A stretch of 43,625 nucleotides of DNA from Chloroflexota bacterium (GTDB lineage Bacteria > Chloroflexota > Dehalococcoidia > SM23-28-2 > JACOUE01), in contig JACOUE010000070.1 of assembly GCA_016178045.1 (NCBI GenBank), positions 1 to 43,625 on the forward strand. Reading direction: 5' to 3'. The stretch's first letter is position 1, and each line of letters begins with the position of its first letter. The translations under genes and the position numbers were made by a program. This document shows, in pieces, positions 34,012 to 40,487 of the stretch. The notes beneath the pieces were generated by a model. That model made no database searches, had not been told where the DNA came from, and was given only the letters and a program-made list of their open reading frames with translations.

Positions 34012-35106
34012 CTAGATGTAGAAAGCTACCAGGTCCCCCACCTCTGACGTCGATAGCCCCATGTGGCCGGCGGACAGCGACTTGATCCTGCCGCTTGTCA
34101 GCGCCTTGACGATGGCCGCCTCCACGCGGGCGGCCGCCTCCGCCTCGCCCAGCTGCTCCAGCAGCATCTGGATGGCGCTGATGGCGGCCAGCGGGCAGAC
34201 GACGCCCTGCCCCGTGTACTTCGGCGCGCTCCCGCCGATGGGCTCGAACATTGAGACGCCGTCCGGGTTGATGTTACCCCCGGCGGCGATGCCCATGCCG
34301 CCCTGGATCATCGCCCCCAGGTCGGTGATGATGTCGCCGAACATGTTCTCCACCACGATGACGTCGAACCACTCCGGGTTCTTGACGAACCACATGCAGG
34401 CGGCGTCGACGTGGGCGTACTCGCGGCGGACGTCCGGGTAGTCGGCGTCGCCGACCTCGTTGAAGGCGCGCCACCAGGTGTCGTGGACGTAGGTGAGGAC
34501 GTTGGTCTTCGCCACCAGGTGCAGTTGCTTCTTGTCCCGCTTCCGGGCCAGGTCGAAGGCGAAGCGGACGCAGCGCTCGGCCCCGAAGCGCGTCGTCATG
34601 TGCACCTGTGTCGACACCTCCTGTGGCGTCCCCTTGTACTGGAAGCCGCCCATGCCGCTGTACAGCCCCTCCGTGTTCTCCCGCACCACCACGAAGTCGA
34701 TATCCTCCGGGCCCTTGTCCTTGAGGGGGCAGTCCACGCCCGGGTAGAGCTTCACCGGCCGCAGGTTGATGTACTGGTCGAGGCCGAAGCGGATCGCCAG
34801 GAGGAGGTCGCGCTCCAGGACGCCCGGCGGTACTTCCGGGTGGCCGACGGCGCCCAGGTAGATGGCGTCAAACCGGCGCAGCTCGTCGAGGCCGCCGGGG
34901 GGAAGGGTCTCGCCTCCGCCGGAGGCGGATCCGCCTTTGGCGGAGGTGCGGAGGTAGCGGTCGCCGCCCCAGTCGAAGACGGCGGTGTCGTACTTGAAGC
35001 CGCTGGCCTGGGCGGCGGCCTCCAGCACCTTCAGCCCCTCGCGCACCACCTCCGGCCCCGTGCCGTCGCCGGGTATGACGGCGATGCGGTAGGTCCTATC
35101 GGACAT
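34012..35106 (-). CDS. leuB: 3-isopropylmalate dehydrogenase
   Basis: 364 aa of the isocitrate/isopropylmalate dehydrogenase family. It oxidises 3-isopropylmalate to 2-ketoisocaproate with NAD, and also 3-methylmalate in the citramalate route. IAVIPGDGTGPEVV opens the protein, DFVVVRENTEGLYSGMGG near 135 contacts substrate, MFGDIITDLGAMIQGGMG near 260 holds the metal-binding aspartates and EPIGGSAPKYTGQG near 300 the cofactor site. ATG 35106 is taken, with GGGGGGA 4 nt upstream. About 12 extra residues (SAKGGSASGGGET) sit near residue 53 and are encoded by a palindromic insertion. The substrate assignment rests on the leuA, leuC and leuD neighbours; tartrate or malate dehydrogenase relatives look similar. 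Confidence 0.88.
   Translation of the reverse strand: MSDRTYRIAVIPGDGTGPEVVREGLKVLEAAAQASGFKYDTAVFDWGGDRYLRTSAKGGSASGGGETLPPGGLDELRRFDAIYLGAVGHPEVPPGVLERDLLLAIRFGLDQYINLRPVKLYPGVDCPLKDKGPEDIDFVVVRENTEGLYSGMGGFQYKGTPQEVSTQVHMTTRFGAERCVRFAFDLARKRDKKQLHLVAKTNVLTYVHDTWWRAFNEVGDADYPDVRREYAHVDAACMWFVKNPEWFDVIVVENMFGDIITDLGAMIQGGMGIAAGGNINPDGVSMFEPIGGSAPKYTGQGVVCPLAAISAIQMLLEQLGEAEAAARVEAAIVKALTSGRIKSLSAGHMGLSTSEVGDLVAFYI
34913..34946. repeat. 34-bp palindromic element inserted in frame in leuB
   Basis: The outer arms are CCTCCGCC and GGCGGAGG, with an inner perfect palindrome GGCGGATCCGCC; the 3-nt joints (GGA and TTT) are the only unpaired positions. It adds about 12 Gly/Ser/Ala residues to LeuB without a frameshift, like the protein-coding palindromes known from Rickettsia. 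Confidence 0.75.
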
Positions 35107-35145
35107 GTGTCCCCCCAATCGGCGGGTCAGGCTTCAGCCTTACCC
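35104..35145. repeat. 42-bp direct repeat, copy at leuB start, with REP-like hairpin
   Basis: Together with 35717-35758 it forms a direct repeat (36 of 42 positions match). It covers the leuB start codon and ribosome binding site (CATGTGTCCCCCC on this strand) and ends in the hairpin GGGTCAGGCT-TC-AGCCTTACCC at 35124-35145. The two copies flank the transposase gene. Confidence 0.75.
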
Positions 35146-35167
35146 CTAGCAAATTCTCTCATTCGGC

Positions 35168-35189
35168 GGGTCAGGCTTCAGCCTGACTC
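35168..35189. repeat. REP-like hairpin at the transposase 3' end
   Basis: GGGTCAGGCT-TC-AGCCTGACTC. The stop codon of the transposase gene (TGA at 35171-35173) lies inside it, so the repeat supplies the last codons of the protein (QAEA). Confidence 0.75.
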
Positions 35190-35650
35190 AGATAGGCCGC
35201 CAAGTCAATCGGATAGTGGCCGCTGGCCCAGGACCACGGGTAACGTTCAATGGCAGCGGAGAGTCCGGACGATACCGGATTGGCGTGAACGTATTCCACC
35301 GCGGAGATCAATTCTGTCTCGCTGCGCAACGTGCGCTCATGGTAGCGGCTCTGCCATAAGGCACCGCTGCTGCCAGTCACTAGATTATATCGACGGGCAA
35401 AGCGGCCTTTGATGAGCCGGACCACGTCGGGCAGGGGACGTTCAGCAAGTGCTGACAAAACCAGATGGCAGCGGTCCGGCATGACGACGAACGCCAGAAG
35501 CCGAAACCCTGTCTCTGAGCGCACCTCCAAGAGGACCTCGATTAACAGACGGGACGCTGTTCCGGACCGGAAAATGGCTTTGCGGCCAGCTACGTTCGTG
35601 GTCACTAAGGAAGGAAAAAGTCGGCTGTCGAATCGCCTGTAGACACTCAC
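35171..35650 (-). CDS. RAYT-type (REP-associated, IS200-like) transposase
   Basis: 159 aa of the Y1 transposase superfamily, the single-strand HUH enzymes that move or maintain REP hairpins. RRYNLVTGSSGALWQSRYHERT near residue 90 and EYVHANPVSSGL near 122, with the likely catalytic tyrosine, are typical. The HUH motif, normally H-x-H in MPxHxHLL, reads MPDRCHLVL near residue 58, so the first His is Arg and the enzyme may be inactive or use metal differently. GTG 35650 starts the gene with no strong ribosome binding site. It is bracketed by four REP-like hairpins and a 42-bp direct repeat, between leuB and a membrane-protein gene, and is visibly less GC-rich. Confidence 0.8.
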   Translation of the reverse strand: MSVYRRFDSRLFPSLVTTNVAGRKAIFRSGTASRLLIEVLLEVRSETGFRLLAFVVMPDRCHLVLSALAERPLPDVVRLIKGRFARRYNLVTGSSGALWQSRYHERTLRSETELISAVEYVHANPVSSGLSAAIERYPWSWASGHYPIDLAAYLSQAEA

Positions 35651-35693
35651 AGTCGTTCTGGTCAGTCTATGGTAACCCTACCCCAGGCACGCT

Positions 35694-35711
35694 GTCAGGC
35701 TAAAGCCTGAC
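35694..35711. repeat. REP-like hairpin upstream of the transposase gene
   Basis: GTCAGGCT-AA-AGCCTGAC, the same stem family as the hairpin overlapping the 3' end of the transposase gene, in mirrored position about 44 nt before its start. Confidence 0.75.
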
Positions 35712-35716
35712 CCCCG

Positions 35717-35758
35717 CATGTGTCCCCCCCTTCGCCGGGTTAGGCTAAAGCCTTACCC
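35717..35758. repeat. 42-bp direct repeat, second copy, with relic leuB start
   Basis: This copy repeats the leuB ribosome binding site and ATG (CATGTGTCCCCCC on this strand) and the hairpin GGGTTAGGCT-AA-AGCCTTACCC at 35737-35758. The relic ATG opens only a 13-codon frame. It shows that the leuB 5' end was duplicated when the transposase segment arrived. Confidence 0.72.
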
Positions 35759-35791
35759 AAGCATGGTGTAGCAGGGCACGAGCGGCGGCCC

Positions 35792-36286
35792 CTACCCCTC
35801 GGCGACGGCCTCCGGCTCCTCCCGCCGGACGGGCCGCATCCGCTGCTGCGACAGCTCGCCGAAGACGGCGCGGAAGCTGATGAGGCCGCCCGCCGTCCCG
35901 GTGAGGAGCAGGGGGTAGATGCGCCACGCGCGCAGGTTCTCGAAACCCAGGTTGCGGAGCAGCCCGACGCTGGCGATGAGCCCGGGGAGGAACCAGACGG
36001 CGGCGAAGGTGCCCGTGGCGATGCGCAGCGGCGCCTTCTTCACCCCCATGCCCCGGTCGCCGATGACGAGCCAGAGGAGGCTCCCCAGGCCCGCCAGGCC
36101 CAACACCCGCTCGAGGTAGTTGGCCTCGTTGGTTTTCCAGACGGTAAGGAACGCGTTCAGCAGGGCGACGATCGTATTCCGGCCCTGGGACTCGTCCTCC
36201 GCCTCCTCCTCCTCGGTGAGGTCGAACAACTCGTCCTCGACGCGCGTGCCCAGCCTGCGGAGGCGCTTCCAGATGTCGTCGGGCAT
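35792..36286 (-). CDS. Hypothetical membrane protein
   Basis: 164 aa. The soluble N-terminal 45 residues are strongly acidic (DLTEEEEAEDESQ near 24-36). Four hydrophobic segments follow: VALLNAFLTVW near 42, VLGLAGLGSLLWLVIG near 60, GTFAAVWFLPGLIASVGLL near 92 and IYPLLLTGTAGGLISF near 122. The C-terminus is short and basic-acidic. I recognise no family. ATG 36286 is 2 nt after the methyltransferase stop, with AAGGGGAG overlapping it, so the two genes are coupled. It ends before the REP-like repeat cluster. Confidence 0.65.
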   Translation of the reverse strand: MPDDIWKRLRRLGTRVEDELFDLTEEEEAEDESQGRNTIVALLNAFLTVWKTNEANYLERVLGLAGLGSLLWLVIGDRGMGVKKAPLRIATGTFAAVWFLPGLIASVGLLRNLGFENLRAWRIYPLLLTGTAGGLISFRAVFGELSQQRMRPVRREEPEAVAEG

Positions 36287-36288
36287 GG

Positions 36289-37149
36289 TCAGCTCCCCTT
36301 CACGCCAACGCCAATCACTACTTGGGCCGGTATCCGGTAAGTGGAGCCGTCCCAGAAGGGGACGGAGTTGTCGGCGATCTCGCGTTCCACGGCCAGCTTC
36401 GCGTCCTCGGGCAGGCTCTCCAGCATGCGGCGGAACGGCGCCGCGATGTCCACGAGCGCCTGGAACCGCTCCTCCGGCCGCACCCGCAGGTCCATGGTCA
36501 CGTTCAGCCGCTGCTCCGACGCCATCGGGAAGGCGCCGGCGATGGCGGCCTCGAGGGAGCCGGGCGACGCGAACTTGAAGACGTTCGGCCGCTCCGGGTC
36601 GGGCGGCGGCATGACGCCGTGCTTGGCTACGGCTACCATCGGGACGGAGAAGAAAGGGTTGCCCTCCAGCGGGCCCCAGGCGGCGAAGGCGGCACGGCCT
36701 CCCGGCTTCAGCACGCGGCGCACCTCGGCCAGCGCCTTCTCGACCTGGGGGAAGAACATGATCCCGAAGCGGCAGGTCACCGCGTCGAAGGAGCCGTCCT
36801 CAAAGGGGAGCGACTCGGCGTCGGACTGGCGGCACTCGAAGTTGCCGAGGTCGGCCTCCCGCGCCTTCTCCTCGGCCACCCGGAGCATGTCCGGCACGAG
36901 GTCGGTGGCGACAACGCGGCCGTCCGGCCCCACCGTGCGGGCAATCTGTAAGGCCGGCTCGCCGGTACCGGAGGCGAGGTCGAGCACCTGCATCCTCGGT
37001 TTCAGCTCCGCCGCCTCCAGGAGCCTGTCGCTCACTTCCCGCATCGACTCGGTGAGGACGGCGTCCCACTTCTTCCAGCCGGGCGCGGCAACCGTCCACT
37101 CCTCGCGGATCTCCTGCTTGTACTGGGCGGCTTTTACGTCGTCAACCAT
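36289..37149 (-). CDS. Class I SAM-dependent methyltransferase (UbiE-like)
   Basis: 286 aa. VLDLASGTGEPALQIAR near residue 55 is the SAM-binding motif, GRVVATDLVPDMLRVAEEKA near 78 the acidic loop, and FDAVTCRFGIMFFPQVEKALAEVRRVLKPGGRAAF near 122-157 the rest of the fold. The N-terminal WTVAAPGWKKWDAVL is common in quinone and small-molecule methyltransferases. GGGAAGGAGCG precedes ATG 37149. It follows leuD by 27 nt on the same strand. Nothing links it to leucine synthesis, so its substrate is unknown. Confidence 0.85.
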   Translation of the reverse strand: MVDDVKAAQYKQEIREEWTVAAPGWKKWDAVLTESMREVSDRLLEAAELKPRMQVLDLASGTGEPALQIARTVGPDGRVVATDLVPDMLRVAEEKAREADLGNFECRQSDAESLPFEDGSFDAVTCRFGIMFFPQVEKALAEVRRVLKPGGRAAFAAWGPLEGNPFFSVPMVAVAKHGVMPPPDPERPNVFKFASPGSLEAAIAGAFPMASEQRLNVTMDLRVRPEERFQALVDIAAPFRRMLESLPEDAKLAVEREIADNSVPFWDGSTYRIPAQVVIGVGVKGS

Positions 37150-37176
37150 CGGGCGCTCCTTCCCTTAGCTACCAGA

Positions 37177-37791
37177 TCACGTGCGGTCAGACGGGGTCAA
37201 CCAGCGCGGCCGCTCCCTTTCGAAGGCGGTGATGCGGTCCTCTTGCTTCAACGTGAAGGCGATGTCGTCCAGGCCGTGCAGCAGCCGCTCCTTGACGAAC
37301 GGGTCGATATCGAACGGCACCTCGAACCCGTTCGTATCGTAAAGCATCTGCGTCCTGAGGTTGACGCTCAGCCGATAGCCCGGCCGGTCCTCGGCCTTGC
37401 GCAGAAGCTCCTCCACCTGCTCCTCGGGCAGGACCACGGGGAGGACGCCGTTCTGAATGCAGTTATTGAAGAAGATGTCGGCGAAGGACGGGGCGATGAT
37501 GGTGCTGAAGCCGTACTCAAGCAACGCCCAAACCGCGTGCTCCCGCGACGACCCGCAGCCGAAGTTGCGGCGCGCCACAAGTATGCTGGCCCCCTCGTAG
37601 CTGGGCCGGTTCAGCTCGAACTCTGGGTTAGGCTTGCCGTCAGGCAGGTAACGCCAGTCGAAGAAGGCGAACCCACCGAACCCCGTGCGCTCGATGCGCT
37701 TGAGGAACTGCTTGGGGATGATCTGGTCCGTGTCGACGTTGACCCTGGGCAGGGGCGCGACGACGCCGGTGTGGGTGCTGTAAGGCTCCAC
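37177..37791 (-). CDS. leuD: 3-isopropylmalate dehydratase small subunit
   Basis: 204 aa of the aconitase swivel-domain family, paired with Leu[14 protein letters not shown] near residue 19, [29 protein letters not shown] near 58-86 and [22 protein letters not shown] near 100 are the substrate-recognition motifs. The length suits the 200-aa bacterial LeuD rather than the short archaeal type. GTG 37791 directly abuts the leuC stop (TGAGTG) with GGGAGTGG upstream. With LeuC it isomerises 2-isopropylmalate to 3-isopropylmalate, and would also process citramalate. Confidence 0.95.
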   Translation of the reverse strand: MEPYSTHTGVVAPLPRVNVDTDQIIPKQFLKRIERTGFGGFAFFDWRYLPDGKPNPEFELNRPSYEGASILVARRNFGCGSSREHAVWALLEYGFSTIIAPSFADIFFNNCIQNGVLPVVLPEEQVEELLRKAEDRPGYRLSVNLRTQMLYDTNGFEVPFDIDPFVKERLLHGLDDIAFTLKQEDRITAFERERPRWLTPSDRT

Positions 37792-39195
37792 TCACCACTC
37801 CCGTATGTCCACGAAGCGCCCGGCGATGGCGGCGGCCGCGGCCATCTGCGGGCTCACCAGGTGGGTGCGGCCGCCTTTGCCCTGGCGTCCCTCGAAGTTG
37901 CGGTTGGACGTGGAGGCGCAGCGCTCGCCGGGCTGGAGGACGTCCGGGTTCATCCCCAGGCACATCGAGCAGCCGGAGTCGCGCCACTCGAACCCGGCCT
38001 CCGAGAACACGCGGTCCAGCCCCTCCGATTCCGCCTGCAGCTTGACCTGGCTGGAGCCGGGAACGACCATCGCCTGAACGCCGGGGTGGACTCGCCGCCC
38101 GCGCGCGATCTCGGCGGCGGCCCGCAGGTCCTCGATGCGGGCGTTGGTGCAGGAGCCGATGAACACGCGGTCGAGGGAGATCTCCTGTATGGGCGTATCC
38201 GGCTCCAGGCCCATGTACTCGAGGGCGCGCTCTGCCGCCGCCTTCTCCGCTGGCGACTCTACCGACGCCGGGTCAGGCACGCGGCCGCTGACCGGCACCA
38301 CCTGCCCGGGGTTGGTGCCCCAGGTGACGTACGGCTCCAGCTCCGCCGCCTCGATCACCACGGTCCTGTCGAAGGCGGCGTCGGGGTCGGTGGGCAGCGA
38401 CCGCCAGCGCTCCAGGGCCGCCTCCCAGTCGTCTCCCTGGGGGGCGAAGGGCCGCCCCCGGATGTAGGCGAACGTCGTCTCGTCCGGCGCGACCATGCCG
38501 GCGCGGGCCCCCGCCTCGATGGACATGTTGCAGACCGTCATGCGCCCCTCCATGGAGAGGCTGCGGGCGGCCTCGCCGCTGTACTCGATGACGTGGCCCA
38601 CGGCCCCGTCCACGCCGATGCGGCCGATGATGCCCAGGATCATGTCCTTGGCGGTGACGCCCCGGGGCAGCTTGCCGTCGACCCTCACCTCCATAGTCTT
38701 CGGCTTCTTCTGCACCAGGCACTGGGTGGCGAGCACGTGCTCCACCTCCGAGGTTCCGATGCCCAGGGCGAAGGCCCCGAAGGCGCCGTGGGTGGAGGTG
38801 TGGCTGTCGCCGCAGGCGATGACCAGGCCGGGCAGGGTGTATCCCAGCTCCGGGCCGATAACGTGGACGATCCCCTGGCGGTCGGAGTCGATGCCGTAGA
38901 AGGGCACGCCGAACTCCTCGCAGTTACGCTTCAGCGCCTCCACCTGCTTCCGCGATATCTCGTCGCGGATGAGCAGGCGTTCGACCGTCGGTATGTTGTG
39001 GTCGACGGTGGCGACGGTGAGGTCGGGCCGGCGGACGGTGCGGCCGGAGAGCCGCAGCCCCTCGAACGCCTGGGCGGAGGTGACCTCGTGCACCAGGTGG
39101 AGGTCCACGTAGACGAGGGCAGGCTTGCCGTCGCCCTGCTGGACGACGTGGGCGTCCCAGATCTTCTCGAAAAGGGTCTTCGGATTACTCGCCAT
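37792..39195 (-). CDS. leuC: 3-isopropylmalate dehydratase large subunit
   Basis: 467 aa of the aconitase family. The cluster-binding cysteines are visible: [11 protein letters not shown] near residue 345 and [11 protein letters not shown] near 405 (Cys-x-x-Cys). Other family marks are VDHNIPT near 84, [31 protein letters not shown] near 130 and [20 protein letters not shown] near 205. ATG 39195 is preferred; a GTG is adjacent at 39198, and GAGGAG lies just upstream. It starts 24 nt after the PIN gene on the same strand, so leuC may be co-transcribed with the toxin-antitoxin module that separates it from leuA. Confidence 0.95.
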   Translation of the reverse strand: MASNPKTLFEKIWDAHVVQQGDGKPALVYVDLHLVHEVTSAQAFEGLRLSGRTVRRPDLTVATVDHNIPTVERLLIRDEISRKQVEALKRNCEEFGVPFYGIDSDRQGIVHVIGPELGYTLPGLVIACGDSHTSTHGAFGAFALGIGTSEVEHVLATQCLVQKKPKTMEVRVDGKLPRGVTAKDMILGIIGRIGVDGAVGHVIEYSGEAARSLSMEGRMTVCNMSIEAGARAGMVAPDETTFAYIRGRPFAPQGDDWEAALERWRSLPTDPDAAFDRTVVIEAAELEPYVTWGTNPGQVVPVSGRVPDPASVESPAEKAAAERALEYMGLEPDTPIQEISLDRVFIGSCTNARIEDLRAAAEIARGRRVHPGVQAMVVPGSSQVKLQAESEGLDRVFSEAGFEWRDSGCSMCLGMNPDVLQPGERCASTSNRNFEGRQGKGGRTHLVSPQMAAAAAIAGRFVDIREW

Positions 39196-39219
39196 CACTC
39201 CTCGTGTTCCGTTCCAAGG

Positions 39220-39669
39220 CTAAACGTAGTCCTTGAGCAGAAGGTACGAGAAACCCCGCACGCGACGTGCAAACTCTCCGTCATTGCCTAGGAGGTAGCG
39301 ACAGCCAGCCGCAAGTCCGGTCGCAGCAACGAGAGCGTCGACACTTCGGAGCCTGGTTTCTGCACGAACGCTGGCAGCTCGACGTGCTAACGTGCTATCC
39401 ACCGGCACTATCTCTAGCCATCGCAGCCTGCGCAAGAAAGCCTCTATCGCATCGACGATATCAATCCGCTTCTGGGCTAAAGGCTCAACAAGCAGTTCCA
39501 TCTCCGTCACCGTGGATACAACAGCCCTGAGGTCCCCGGTTTCGATCGCCCGCATGATCGCTTGACAGGCATCGAAATAGGGTTCATGCCGATTGAAGTA
39601 GTAGATAAGAATTGAGGTATCCAGGCAAATCTTCTCTCCAGCCGAGAACCTCTGAAGCAAGCCACGCAT
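39220..39669 (-). CDS. PIN-domain ribonuclease, VapC-like toxin
   Basis: About 149 aa. The four acidic PIN residues are visible: Asp 17 in CLDTSILIYY, Glu 56 in TEMELL, Asp 111 in SVDALVAAT and Asp 130 in LGNDGEF, so the nuclease site is intact. VapC-type toxins cleave RNA and are held by an upstream antitoxin. ATG 39669 is used; TTG 39681 in frame is an alternative, and neither has a strong ribosome binding site. It follows a small HTH gene and an AbrB-type gene on the same strand. Its base composition is visibly lower in G+C than leuC or leuA, which points to transfer. Confidence 0.8.
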   Translation of the reverse strand: MRGLLQRFSAGEKICLDTSILIYYFNRHEPYFDACQAIMRAIETGDLRAVVSTVTEMELLVEPLAQKRIDIVDAIEAFLRRLRWLEIVPVDSTLARRAASVRAETRLRSVDALVAATGLAAGCRYLLGNDGEFARRVRGFSYLLLKDYV

Positions 39670-39717
39670 GAGGACACTCAAGCCTTTGAACGTACTTGGC
39701 GCAGCGGAGCCGCCGGA

Positions 39718-39970
39718 TTAGACTCCCCTTCTGTCCATGTAAAGCCTAATGCTTGGCGGGACTCGGTGGTAACTCTCTATCCCGAGGTCGTCCGCGATTT
39801 GGCGCACTAACTCGCGTGTTACCCCGAAACGCCTGGCAATTGCCGAGAAGTTCTTCATCACGCGATGGGTCACTCCGTGCTCGTCCGTGACGTCTACCGC
39901 ATGCTGCTGGAGATAGGCCTCTATTCTCGGGCTCTTGTCTCCCCACCTCGCTCGCAGTGTAGTTGGTCAC
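39718..39970 (-). CDS. Small HTH protein with uncertain start and probable one-base frameshift
   Basis: The region is open in one frame from just after the AbrB-gene stop to TAA at 39718: LRARWGDKSPRIEAYLQQHAV, then MKNFSAIARRFGVTRELVRQIADDLGIES with a clear helix-turn-helix, ending LYMDRRGV. No ATG, GTG or TTG lies at the natural N-terminus in that frame; a GTG overlapping the AbrB stop (GTGA at 39970) is one frame off. The span from that GTG is 253 nt, one more than a multiple of three, the same defect as in hicA and the DUF4258-like gene. Alternatively translation begins at GTG 39861 or ATG 39858 and makes only the 46-47-residue HTH. It sits between antitoxin and toxin genes. Confidence 0.42.
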
Positions 39971-40413
39971 TCAGCGCCCTTCAGAGGTTCCCACTCACCC
40001 CTTGATTCCCGTAAATACGCACTTACGTCATCGTCCGTCGCCCCATACAGCCCGGGGGCCATGCCCGCATAATGGTCCGCCCAACTCTTTGGATGGGGAG
40101 CCAATTCCAAAATGTGACCCTTGACCATCAGTAGAAGCTTGTCGCCTGGCTTGACACGTAGCGCGCGGAGCGCGGCTGCTGGCAGCGTCACCTGGTTCTT
40201 ACTGGAGATAGGCAGATCCCACTCCAGAACCTCGTCATGGGCCCGGCCATCCGCCAGCCGGCGCAGCACACGGGCTAGCTCAGGGTCCTCCCAGTCCCGC
40301 CAGACCCAGCGGTCATGGCTGCGGTGCCCAACGGTTTCCTCACGAGCCAGCTGCCTTACCCACTTCTCACCGACGCCATATCTTTGCGCTACATCTTTCG
40401 GAGCTATTGACAT
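39967..40413 (-). CDS. HTH plus AbrB/MazE-type antitoxin
   Basis: 148 aa. The N-terminal half has a helix-turn-helix-like start (DVAQRYGVGEKWVRQLAREE) and an acidic-basic linker. Residues about 67-110 form the SpoVT-AbrB swapped-hairpin domain: DLPISSKNQVTLPAAALRALRVKPGDKLLLMVKGHILELAP. The C-terminal tail (SWADHYAGMAPGLYG onward) is the part that usually wraps the toxin. ATG 40413 has GAGGTG about 6 nt upstream. It is the first gene of an operon with the HTH gene and the PIN toxin, driven by its own promoter just after the leuA stop. The same frame is open upstream through leuA, but antisense logic and the promoter support this start. Confidence 0.78.
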   Translation of the reverse strand: MSIAPKDVAQRYGVGEKWVRQLAREETVGHRSHDRWVWRDWEDPELARVLRRLADGRAHDEVLEWDLPISSKNQVTLPAAALRALRVKPGDKLLLMVKGHILELAPHPKSWADHYAGMAPGLYGATDDDVSAYLRESRGEWEPLKGAE

Positions 40414-40424
40414 GTTGCACCTCA

Positions 40425-40452
40425 AGTAAAGCAGGGAACTACGTTCTTTACT
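40425..40452 (-). promoter_or_regulatory. Autoregulatory operator overlapping the -10 of the toxin-antitoxin operon
   Basis: A perfect 7-nt inverted repeat, AGTAAAG at 40425-40431 and CTTTACT at 40446-40452, with a 14-nt spacer. One arm touches the -10 hexamer and the other lies just before the ribosome binding site, so binding by the AbrB/HTH antitoxin would block initiation. This is the usual autoregulation design of toxin-antitoxin operons. Confidence 0.65.
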
Positions 40453-40478
40453 ATACCTGGCGTTTGCCGAATTGTCAA
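40450..40478 (-). promoter_or_regulatory. Consensus promoter of the AbrB-HTH-PIN operon
   Basis: Read leftward: TTGACA (40473-40478), 17-nt spacer, TATAGT (40450-40455). This is a near-perfect housekeeping promoter, placed just 9 nt beyond the leuA stop codon. Transcription would start near 40443. Confidence 0.75.
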
Positions 40479-40487
40479 CGTACCCGG

